A DNA stretch of 64,000 nt. It comes from DATAXP01 sp963708675 (GTDB lineage: Bacteria; Planctomycetota; Planctomycetia; Pirellulales; PNKZ01). The position numbers were made by a program, and so were the translations under genes. The notes under the pieces are model-generated. The model did not search any database and had not been told where the DNA came from. It was given only the letters and a program-made list of their open reading frames with translations. Within the stretch, counting starts at the first letter, position 1; every line of letters begins with the position of its first letter. Of this stretch, positions 8,430-14,839 are shown in pieces. The DNA is taken from positions 1,612,001-1,676,000 of the forward strand of contig CAVPTO010000003.1 in NCBI GenBank assembly GCA_963708675.1, read 5' to 3'.

Positions 8430-8702
8430 CTATGCGTCTCTCTTGGCGAGCCACTTGAGCAGTTCATCGCGCGAGTAAATGGTCTGCTTTCCGGCCTTTT
8501 TGCCCGACAGTTCGCCCCGCAGTCGACAATCGCGCAAAACGTGTGGGCGAAGGCCCAACAGTCCGGCCGCTTCCGGTTCTGGAAACGCGAGCCGACCATC
8601 GGGGACTTTCGCCTCAGCACCTCGCGACGCCTCGACAGCTTCGCGGGCAATCGCTGCCAACAGCGGCCTCAGACTATCGATGTCGGACGGCTCGATGCGC
8701 AC
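8430..8702 (-). CDS. Small HTH protein, excisionase-like
   Basis: A 90-residue protein whose C-terminal half fits the excisionase/MerR-type winged HTH: L-A-F-P-E-P-E-A-A-G-L-L-G-L-R then R-L-R-G-E-L and a final wing ending Y-S-R-D-E-L-L-K-W-L. It starts 3 bases after the stop of another, shorter HTH protein. Two adjacent small HTH genes at the head of an element's leftward operon would suit an excision or early-regulation module. Confidence 0.7.
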   Translation of the reverse strand: MRIEPSDIDSLRPLLAAIAREAVEASRGAEAKVPDGRLAFPEPEAAGLLGLRPHVLRDCRLRGELSGKKAGKQTIYSRDELLKWLAKRDA

Positions 8703-8705
8703 GAT

Positions 8706-8879
8706 TTACGCCCCCACGCCCAAGCTATCGACGTAGCGCTGGAGCTCGGCCATCGCAATCCGACGGCCGCGTTTACCGAACGGTATCGACTTCAATTTGC
8801 CGTCACTGACGAGGTACTGAATCGTCCGCGTTGAACAATCAAGTAGACGTGCGGCCCCGGTGTACGAAACGCAGAGCAT
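8706..8879 (-). CDS. 57-aa excisionase-family HTH protein, first gene of the operon
   Basis: A compact HTH_17-type protein: S-Y-T-G-A-A-R-L-L-D-C-S-T-R-T-I-Q-Y-L-V-style recognition helix, then F-G-K-R-G-R-R-I and a final helix E-L-Q-R-Y-V. I chose ATG 8879 because a strong Shine-Dalgarno sequence (GAGGGAGG) lies about 7 bases upstream and the residue pattern starts exactly there. It is the most upstream gene of the leftward block and probably controls excision or expression of the element. Confidence 0.75.
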   Translation of the reverse strand: MLCVSYTGAARLLDCSTRTIQYLVSDGKLKSIPFGKRGRRIAMAELQRYVDSLGVGA

Positions 8880-9283
8880 TGCGAGCACCTCCCTCTGTGG
8901 ATTACAGAACGAATAACATTGAGCGTTTCGATGCGCGATTTGTGACACGCGAGCGGCAACTTTTTTCGTGCATCTGCGTTTTCGTGCGGTTGCTCGCCGC
9001 AGAACATTAAGTAGTTGGCTCGCTGGAATTCTCACGCGCTGAGCGAACTATTTTTGCGTGCGGTTGCAACCTTCCACGGCAGCACGGTTTGCGACGCGCA
9101 GCTTTTTGGATAAATCCGAAAAGATTTTTCGCGAATCGACGTAAGTCGTTGAGCTCGCGCGCACGACGCACGACAACACTGCGATGAGCATCCGCTCGAA
9201 GAAGCGGTGCAGCGGCGCGCTCAAAGTGAACGTGCGGCTCGACGGCAAAGCGCGGCCATGGCGCGCTCAGCACTCACGGTGAC
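8880..9283. other. Intergenic control region of the element, no confident gene
   Basis: About 400 bases upstream of the leftward operon. It is locally more AT-rich near 8900-8970 and 9040-9140 than its surroundings, which suits a promoter region, but I find no convincing -35/-10 pair. Short frames on the minus strand (for example 9007-9273) lack start signals and coding character. It may also hold operators for the small HTH proteins. Confidence 0.35.
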
Positions 9284-9508
9284 ATGAATGCGACAGAGGG
9301 CGTTCGCAACAGGCCCTCGACACGGCGTTTTCGATCCAGCGGGCATCGGAAGCCACCATGGCGAGGTGTCGAAGGGTTCGTGGGCGGCGGTCCCCAGCCG
9401 TTTTCCCAGCCGATTAAACCGTCGGCTCCAGCGACACCTGCGATGGCAAGCGGGATCGCGGATAAGGTTCGAACCGTGCGGGAGTTGATAGAGCGGGCTG
9501 CGGTGTAA
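9284..9508 (+). CDS. Doubtful 74-aa open frame before a terminator
   Basis: A rightward frame (M-N-A-T-E-G-V) with a basic N-terminal half, Pro-rich middle and a plausible C-terminal helix K-V-R-T-V-R-E-L-I-E-R-A. The only support is a clean rho-independent terminator 24 bases after its stop. There is no good ribosome site and no family. Confidence 0.3.
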   Translation: MNATEGVRNRPSTRRFRSSGHRKPPWRGVEGFVGGGPQPFSQPIKPSAPATPAMASGIADKVRTVRELIERAAV

Positions 9509-9531
9509 ATCGCCGAGTTGCCGCTACAATG

Positions 9532-9562
9532 AAAAAGCCACCGGGTGAGATCGGTGGCTTTT
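9532..9562. terminator. Bidirectional rho-independent terminator
   Basis: AAAAGCCACC at 9533-9542 pairs perfectly with GGTGGCTTTT at 9553-9562 around a 10-base loop. The stem has A-run and T-run flanks, so it can end transcription on either strand. It separates the leftward element genes from the rightward genes at 9.6 kb. Confidence 0.8.
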
Positions 9563-9607
9563 CAAACTTGAGCCGCGAGGCCCAGACCGCATGAACTACG
9601 GTCATGG

Positions 9608-9639
9608 TACGCCTCTCGGCTTTTTTCGTCAAACCGAGA
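9608..9639 (+). promoter_or_regulatory. Hairpin overlapping the ribosome-binding site of the next gene
   Basis: CCTCTCGG at about 9610-9617 is the exact reverse complement of CCGAGAGG at about 9632-9639, with a T-rich loop between. The right arm contains GAGAGG, the likely Shine-Dalgarno sequence for the ATG at 9649, so folding would hide the ribosome site. This is visible pairing; any regulatory use is inferred. Confidence 0.45.
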
Positions 9640-9648
9640 GGTGCGAAC

Positions 9649-10020
9649 ATGGTGGAGGATGACGACCAGTTTGTAGTTACATATCCCGCCTACGTCATAG
9701 TCGGCGACTACGTGGACACCGGTAATGGAACATTTCAAGCAAGTGGCCCGCTGTCGATTCAGATTGAAGAATGCGACTGCATTGCGATTTTCACTGACGA
9801 CGACTCAGCTAGGCGATTTGTGCGAATCAACCAGATTGTTCCCAACGGGATGCACATGATCGCTTCTGAAACACCCGCGCAGCTCGCTGGCAATCTTGAG
9901 AGAATTCGTGCCTCTGGGTCACGGTCCACACATGTCGCATTCGACCCAGGGTCTCGCGGTGGGGCGGTAACATTTAGGGAACTAGGCGTGTTCATCGCGC
10001 AGCTTCGTGGGATGCTTTAA
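9649..10020 (+). CDS. Unknown 123-aa acidic protein
   Basis: I prefer ATG 9649 over ATG 9604 because GAGAGGTG lies about 7 bases before it. The 123-residue product starts with an acidic stretch (V-E-D-D-D-Q), is beta-rich in appearance (Y-V-I-V-G-D-Y-V-D-T-G), and ends with a short helix F-I-A-Q-L-R-G-M-L. It has no signal peptide, membrane segment or known motif. It is rightward, outside the leftward operon and 481 bases left of the first tRNA-like repeat, so it may be cargo of the element. Confidence 0.55.
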   Translation: MVEDDDQFVVTYPAYVIVGDYVDTGNGTFQASGPLSIQIEECDCIAIFTDDDSARRFVRINQIVPNGMHMIASETPAQLAGNLERIRASGSRSTHVAFDPGSRGGAVTFRELGVFIAQLRGML

Positions 10021-10211
10021 TGAGCAAGGGAACTTTCACAAAAGTCATCGGTTTCGCTCGCGTTACCTGGCTTGGAACAAGCGAGATCACCGGGAAACTA
10101 GCGCCGGACGCTGCTTGCGACTTCCGAGATGGCGGCGTTTCGACACAAGAAAAACCTACCGAAACGCGGCCCTTGAATCCAAGTGACGAATCGCCGCGCT
10201 CGCGACCTTAA
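10020..10211 (+). CDS. Possible 63-aa protein coupled to the upstream gene
   Basis: ATG 10020 overlaps the preceding stop as TAATG, a common coupling. The product (M-S-K-G-T-F-T-K-V-I-G) is short, with a hydrophilic C-terminal half and no motif. The overlap is the only evidence. Confidence 0.3.
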   Translation: MSKGTFTKVIGFARVTWLGTSEITGKLAPDAACDFRDGGVSTQEKPTETRPLNPSDESPRSRP

Positions 10212-10500
10212 GACACTGCCTAGGTGCGCCATCGCCAAAGACATTAGTCATCCAGCACTGTCACAATGCGATGATGGCCAACCATCGGCCGGTAAGATCG
10301 AGCGCCGCAAGCGGAGTGTTTGTCGGACGTGGGTGTCGAGGAGAATCTGCTCGACCGTCCATAGGACCGTCCACGCGCAGGCTACCGCGATGCTATTCAC
10401 CCGACGACGACCGGAACGCGAATAGCGCCTTCTTCGAGAAAGACGCTGCTCCGCGCCGGCCTATCATCGGATGGCACACTGTTGCGTAGGCATCCCTCGG
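10212..10500. other. Spacer before the tRNA-like repeat, no gene seen
   Basis: About 290 bases without a convincing frame, promoter or hairpin. If 10501-10542 is an attachment site, this is the right end of the left-hand element. Confidence 0.4.
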
Positions 10501-10542
10501 ACTTCTAATCCGCAGGTTACAGGTTCGATTCCTGTCGGGCGT
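10501..10542 (+). repeat. tRNA-Arg(UCU)-type 3' end, attachment site copy 1
   Basis: The sequence has an anticodon loop CTTCTAA (anticodon TCT), a variable region, a T-arm with ACAGG paired to CCTGT around TTCGATT, and the 3' acceptor strand CGGGCGT. The matching 5' acceptor strand (ACGCCCG) and a D-arm are absent upstream, so this is only the 3' part of a tRNA. It matches 11840-11881 in 40 of 42 positions. Such 3' fragments are the usual scar of tyrosine-recombinase integration into tRNA genes. Confidence 0.8.
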
Positions 10543-10554
10543 GTTTCTAATTCC

Positions 10555-11841
10555 TTATTTGACATCCGGTTTCGTCTCCGGGGGGTGTGCTGCTTCGGCC
10601 TTTTCCTGGCTGGTGTCACGTGAAGTGTCACGTACTTGCGAGTTCTTGTGGGCATCTCTGACGACACGCGATGTACGCTTGGCGTCCTCGCCAACATAGT
10701 ACCTCATGGTCGTTTGAATGCTCTCGTGCCGCATGAGTTCCTTAAGAACGACCGGCGTGAGAAGCAGGGCCCAACGTTCGCCGAAAGAACGTCGCAGGTC
10801 ATGAGCCGAAGCGTATTTCATCTTCGCATTGTCGACCACGATCCCGGCGGCTTTCCCGATGGCCGATACGATCCTCGTCACCCGGTCAGTGGTCAATCGT
10901 TCGCCATGAACCTTCAGAGCTTTCAGCTTGAACACTCGGCCGACCCGTTCTTCCGGTGGCGTTCGTTCGAGAAATGCGACGAAGTCTGGTGCCAACGCCA
11001 GTAGCCTGTCTTTGTGTCCTTTTTCCAAGTCTGCCGGAATCCGTAGCAGAGTATCGCCATCGACGTAGACGACACGCAGCTTACTGTCATCGTCCCAGAA
11101 CAGTTCGAGCGATTCGCCGATACGTAGCCCGGACAGCCAAAGGCCGTCTATGAAATGGCGCCATGAAGGAGCCGCCTCCTTACCGACGATTTCATCGACG
11201 TGCTCAAGCAAACGCCGGAACTCGGTCGCAGTGAGCCGATCCGTCACAGCTTTTCCGCGGTGCTCAATGACGACATCCTTCAGACGCGTCAGCAAGTCCG
11301 ACATACGCCCTTCCCAAGTCGATTTCCCGTCCATCCATATCGTCAGGGCCTCGACAACCGGGTTTCGCTCGACTTCATCCCACAGGTGTGAATCGCAGAC
11401 TTGCAGGCATTGGCTCTCTAGGGCGAGTCCTTCGAGCACATTCATAATGGCGTTCAATTCTCTGTCCCAAATGACGATGCCGATCTTCTTGGCTTCCGAG
11501 GACAGCCACGCCCGTACTCGCCTGGACCGGAGAACACGACGCCGCGGCGAATGTTCTCCCGGGAACTCAATGAACGTGCGTTCAAACTCATCGCATGAAA
11601 GAGTGACGCCGGATTGGAGGACGTGGTCAATGACCGATGAGCATATCTGCCGTGCATTCAGCTGCTCAGTGTCTCGACGGCGCTGATCAGACCCAAGAAC
11701 CGGTGCAGCCTCGGTGTCACGCGAACTGTCACGTAAATCGTTGCCGACTCGGCCATCCTTGGTTGAAATGGCGGGATCGGCACTCGCACAAGGCCGGTCC
11801 TCGAAGGATGCTCGAAGGGCAGCCGAAGAGTCGGCTTGCAC
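10555..11841 (-). CDS. Tyrosine recombinase catalytic domain fused to a primase-helicase-like remnant
   Basis: The C-terminal 190 residues are a tyrosine recombinase catalytic domain: Arg in G-L-R-I-G-E-S (about 240), Lys in E-K-G-H-K (about 274), H-D-L-R (347-350), His in M-R-H-E-S (about 372) and Tyr in M-R-Y-Y (381-382). The usual SAM-like core-binding domain is missing. Residues about 65-190 instead read like parts of planctomycete element primase-helicases (W-D-R-E-L-N-A-I-M-N-V-L-E-G, then W-E-G-R-M-S-D-L-L). The frame stays open to 11964, but upstream of 11841 it reads the tRNA-like repeat in antisense (G-I-E-P-A-T-C-G-L-E, a known annotation artefact). The GTG at 11841 is tentative; the true start may be further in. 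Confidence 0.6.
   Translation of the reverse strand: MQADSSAALRASFEDRPCASADPAISTKDGRVGNDLRDSSRDTEAAPVLGSDQRRRDTEQLNARQICSSVIDHVLQSGVTLSCDEFERTFIEFPGEHSPRRRVLRSRRVRAWLSSEAKKIGIVIWDRELNAIMNVLEGLALESQCLQVCDSHLWDEVERNPVVEALTIWMDGKSTWEGRMSDLLTRLKDVVIEHRGKAVTDRLTATEFRRLLEHVDEIVGKEAAPSWRHFIDGLWLSGLRIGESLELFWDDDSKLRVVYVDGDTLLRIPADLEKGHKDRLLALAPDFVAFLERTPPEERVGRVFKLKALKVHGERLTTDRVTRIVSAIGKAAGIVVDNAKMKYASAHDLRRSFGERWALLLTPVVLKELMRHESIQTTMRYYVGEDAKRTSRVVRDAHKNSQVRDTSRDTSQEKAEAAHPPETKPDVK
10614..10632 (+). repeat. Pair of TGTCACG direct repeats, 12-bp period (left)
   Basis: TGTCACG occurs at 10614-10620 and 10626-10632. The same pair with the same spacing occurs at 11715-11733. Each pair lies 70-110 bases inside one tRNA-like repeat, where integrase arm-type sites are often found. 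It also lies within the end of the recombinase frame, where it encodes R-D-T-S-R-D-T-S. Confidence 0.5.
11715..11733 (+). repeat. Pair of TGTCACG direct repeats, 12-bp period (right)
   Basis: TGTCACG at 11715-11721 and 11727-11733, same orientation and period as the left pair. About 107 bases separate it from the second tRNA-like repeat. It is a candidate integrase arm site; the pairing of copies is seen, the function inferred. Confidence 0.5.
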
Positions 11842-11881
11842 TTCTAATCCGCAGGTTGCAGGTTCGATTCCTGCCGGGCGT
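11840..11881 (+). repeat. tRNA-Arg(UCU)-type 3' end, attachment site copy 2
   Basis: Direct repeat of 10501-10542 with two substitutions. Both fall in the T-stem and compensate each other: copy 1 has ACAGG/CCTGT, copy 2 has GCAGG/CCTGC, so an A-T pair is replaced by a G-C pair. No 5' acceptor strand is present upstream. Together with copy 1 it brackets the recombinase gene, giving a 1.3-kb integrase-only segment. Confidence 0.8.
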
Positions 11882-11931
11882 ATTGCCACCGCGAACGCGC
11901 AAGCCCGGGCCAGACTGCGCCGTCCCTTGAA

Positions 11932-11963
11932 CGCAGTTTGCACGTTCGATTCGCGCCGGGACA
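11932..11963 (+). repeat. Eroded third tRNA 3'-end-like sequence
   Basis: CGCAG, TTGCA, GTTCGATTC and GCCGGG appear in the same order and spacing as in copies 1 and 2, with about 6-8 differences over 32 bases. The T-arm would keep four of five pairs (GCACG with CGCGC). It may be an older attachment scar or the remains of the original chromosomal site. Confidence 0.4.
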
Positions 11964-11964
11964 T

Positions 11965-12456
11965 GCACTTCTCTTATCGACGACCGCTCGCGTCACTACA
12001 CAAATCGGCGCGTAAATGCGAGAGATATCTACGCGATTCGAGGTTTTTTTGATCGCGTGAAAGCTGCCATGTTCCCCAGAGCCACCCCACCCAAAAGCTA
12101 GGCAATCGGGCAATTCACCGCCTATTGTAACCCCCTGCTGGTACGAGTTCGCAACACGCTTTGAACTCTGGCCAGCAACACGCCACGACTAGCTGCTGCA
12201 ATCTGCCCGACGTCCGCCTACCGACCGCCTGCCGAGCTTTGACCTGACCGTCACTTGCCCCTGCATGGAATCGCTTGCGACCGACCGCCGAGTGCCCTGC
12301 TAAACCACGTTCGCACCCACACTGCTTTTGATCTCCATCGCGCGCTGAAGAGAACGAGGTGCGTTTCGATCGCCAGGACCGTCTTGGCGATGGAACGCAA
12401 ACAGGAGCGGGCTTAACAGAAGCCTTCGACTAACGGGACTGAGGAGTTGACGATCC
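11965..12456. other. Intergenic region before the exopolysaccharide locus
   Basis: About 490 bases between the tRNA-like remnant and the first exopolysaccharide gene. It holds a short inverted repeat (ATCGCCA ... TGGCGAT, about 12379-12401) just upstream of the sugar transferase, which could be an operator. I find no good promoter pair and no gene. Confidence 0.35.
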
Positions 12457-13191
12457 ATGTTTGAACAAGAAACCGTTGCGTTGCCGGACCACGAAGCCGT
12501 TGCGACACTCGACCGCGCGATTCACAAGAAAGTCACCAAGCTCAAGCAACCGGCGGCAGTGCCGGTACACGTGGCGCCAGACGGCAACCGTGCGTGGATT
12601 TATCAATCGCTGAAGCGATCGATCGATATCGCCGGCGCGCTTGTAGCGCTGATTCTTTTCTCGCCCATCATGCTCGTCAGCTTTGCGATCTTGATGGTGA
12701 CGACCAAAGGCCGACCGATCTTCGTGCAACAGCGCGTTGGTCTGTGCGGAAAGCTGTTCAATATGTACAAGTTTCGCACGATGTGCCTTGATGCACACTC
12801 GAAGCTGCACACGGTGAACAACGAGATGAGCGGGCCGGTCTTCAAGAATCGTCGCGATCCGCGTATCACGCGCGTCGGAGGTTTTCTGCGCAAGTGCAGC
12901 ATTGACGAGATGCCGCAACTGTTTAACGTGCTGTTCGGCGACATGGCACTCGTTGGGCCTCGCCCGCCGATCATGTCGGAAGTGGTCCGCTATGAGCCGT
13001 GGCAGCGACGTCGGCTGTCGGTCAAGCCGGGCCTCACGTGCCTGTGGCAGGTTAGCGGTCGCAACGAGATCGGCTTCGAAGACTGGGTTCGCATGGACAT
13101 CTGGTACGTCGAGAACCAGAACCTGCGTACCGACATCAAGCTGCTCGTGAAGACTCCGATGTCGGTGCTCAGCCGTCGCGGCGCGTTCTAG
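12457..13191 (+). CDS. Phosphoglycosyl transferase (bacterial sugar transferase)
   Basis: Initiates exopolysaccharide repeat-unit synthesis by moving a sugar-1-phosphate from a nucleotide sugar to undecaprenyl phosphate at the inner membrane. The 244-residue protein has about 50 variable N-terminal residues, then K-R-S-I-D-I-A-G-A, one hydrophobic segment (about 58-80), the catalytic-region signatures G-K-L-F-N-M-Y-K-F-R-T-M and R-K-C-S-I-D-E-M-P-Q-L, then V-G-P-R-P-P and K-P-G-L-T-C-L-W-Q-V-S-G-R. Four-helix N-terminal domains of WcaJ/WbaP-type enzymes are absent, so this is the small, monotopic kind. GAGGAG about 11 bases upstream supports the start. Confidence 0.92.
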   Translation: MFEQETVALPDHEAVATLDRAIHKKVTKLKQPAAVPVHVAPDGNRAWIYQSLKRSIDIAGALVALILFSPIMLVSFAILMVTTKGRPIFVQQRVGLCGKLFNMYKFRTMCLDAHSKLHTVNNEMSGPVFKNRRDPRITRVGGFLRKCSIDEMPQLFNVLFGDMALVGPRPPIMSEVVRYEPWQRRRLSVKPGLTCLWQVSGRNEIGFEDWVRMDIWYVENQNLRTDIKLLVKTPMSVLSRRGAF

Positions 13192-13253
13192 CTCTCTTGC
13201 TCACATCAATTCAATGTTGACCGACGGCGCCGACCGACGGCGGCTCGCTTACA

Positions 13254-14267
13254 TTAGCGTGCCACCGGCGGGCTGTACATGATGCCCGACGACACGGCGC
13301 CCGTATTCGCGTCCATAATCATCGTGCTCAAACGCAGCACGCGAAGCGTAAAGTCTTCGAACTCGTCGCGTCCGTGTGGAAGCACCCACACATAGCAATC
13401 GCAGCCGCAGTGGCGGTAGTGCCCGACGTAGCAGGCGTCTTTCGGCACGTCGTGTTTGCGACCCATGCCCAGCCAACCTGGATGAACGTCGAGAAGGTAG
13501 TTATTCAGCGCCAACACCTGGCGACGAACCTCAGCGGCAAACGGCGTCGCCACATAGACACGAGGCGCGCTCTCGCCGGGACCGACAGTTTGAATGCCGT
13601 GAATCAGCACGGGCGCGATCACGAGGTTTTCACCACTGAGAATCTCGCCTTCTTGAACGATGCGTTCGCTGCTGGTCGCGATGATGTCGCCAGTGTCTTT
13701 CTGCCAGAGCTGCACGGCCGGGTCGTCGCCCGAGAACCCCGGCGACAGATCGCCCTTCCATCCGGCGCGATCGAGCAACTGCGGCAGCGCCGGACCGCGG
13801 GCGAACATATGTGCGTTCTCAAGCGCCATGTCGGGCGTCGTCGCCATTTGAACTTTGAGGCGATGCGCGACACGGTTCGCGAAGTCGTCGGTGTACAGAT
13901 CGTCGGCGAAACCGAGGCTGCGGCGATACGCGATGCGCAACAGACGCAATGTCGTCTCGTCCGTGACGGGCGCGGTGTTCCACTGCAACACGTTCGCGCG
14001 GCCGAATCCGAGGATGCCGCCGATACCACCGGTGACGTACTCGATCGTTCCTGAACTCGAGTCGGCAACCTGAGCCGTGCCGTTGCGCAAGTTCACTTGC
14101 GACGGAATTGCATACGGGTTGCACGCGAAGGCCGCCAAGTTATTCAACACGATCTGATGATGCAGATCGGTGACGGTCCGGGTTTGATGCAGCGTGTCGC
14201 GGCGCAACTGACTGGCAGTGCATCCGCCTGCAGCAATCACGATCATCAACAGAGGCACGAACCTCAT
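13254..14267 (-). CDS. Secreted lipoprotein of unknown function in the EPS locus
   Basis: The start at ATG 14267 gives a clean lipoprotein signal: M-R-F-V-P-L-L-M-I-V-I-A-A-G-G-C, with lipobox A-G-G-C and CCGGAG ahead of the ATG. Longer upstream frames read through non-coding sequence. The mature part (about 320 residues) has several Cys near the C-terminus (D-A-C-Y-V-G-H-Y-R-H-C-G-C-D-C) and Trp/Asp-rich stretches. I recognise only a planctomycete-type lipoprotein of unknown role. It is transcribed against its neighbours, between the sugar transferase and the first Wzz-like gene. Confidence 0.8.
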   Translation of the reverse strand: MRFVPLLMIVIAAGGCTASQLRRDTLHQTRTVTDLHHQIVLNNLAAFACNPYAIPSQVNLRNGTAQVADSSSGTIEYVTGGIGGILGFGRANVLQWNTAPVTDETTLRLLRIAYRRSLGFADDLYTDDFANRVAHRLKVQMATTPDMALENAHMFARGPALPQLLDRAGWKGDLSPGFSGDDPAVQLWQKDTGDIIATSSERIVQEGEILSGENLVIAPVLIHGIQTVGPGESAPRVYVATPFAAEVRRQVLALNNYLLDVHPGWLGMGRKHDVPKDACYVGHYRHCGCDCYVWVLPHGRDEFEDFTLRVLRLSTMIMDANTGAVSSGIMYSPPVAR

Positions 14268-14839
14268 ATCCGGCTCCGGTTGAATCTTGGCAACAATGAA
14301 GCGAGTCGCTGCTTGTGTTCCTAACGCTTGCATGTGCTTCTTCGACACGAACCGATTTATCAGTTGCATTGCTAGCATAGAAATGCTTGCTGTGCCGGTA
14401 GTGTCACGTCTGTCGTAAGTGAAGGGCGAAACGAAAATGACGATTTGCCAGACGGCTACCGCGGCATTTTCAGCACGACACGCGCCGCCGGCATTCGAGG
14501 GTGTGATTCGAGCCAGCGCAGACGATTCGACCAGTACAGGGGGTCGGGCGAGGGCATACCGCCCCAACCTCTGCGACTGTCGTTATCTGCAGTGTGTGAA
14601 AAAAGTGTGCATTCGATTGCAACCAAATGAGGTTTTGGATTACCCAAAACTTCGCGTCCTGCGATTGCCGCACGGAACGTGAATCCGTTCCTGGTGCTGG
14701 GGAAGGACTTCGGAAGAACGCTCCCCACTGCTTCCCTGTTAACTCCCTCGAGCGCCACTTGTAAGGGGTTGGTAGCCCAACGATCTTAGGTTTCGTCCCT
14801 TAGCCCTCCCCCCGCATCTTGCCTCAGCGAGCCCTAGCC
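14268..14839. other. Divergent intergenic region in the EPS locus
   Basis: 570 bases between the leftward lipoprotein and the rightward Wzz-like gene. A hairpin GTTTTGG-ATTAC-CCAAAAC lies at about 14631-14649 and could be an operator or attenuator. Short frames here (for example 14419-14682) have no ribosome site or familiar composition. It probably carries both promoters, but no boxes are convincing. Confidence 0.35.

Noticed and set aside
9007..9273. 88-aa minus-strand frame upstream of the element operon
   Set aside because: No start signal, basic low-information sequence; more likely a control region.
10470..10542. Complete tRNA-Arg gene
   Set aside because: No 5' acceptor strand complementary to CGGGCGT and no D-arm upstream; only the 3' part is present. 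The same holds at 11840-11881.
11842..11964. N-terminal extension of the recombinase up to ATG 11964
   Set aside because: It reads the tRNA-like repeat in antisense (G-I-E-P-A-T-C-G-L-E), a well-known false peptide from tRNA genes; not real coding sequence.
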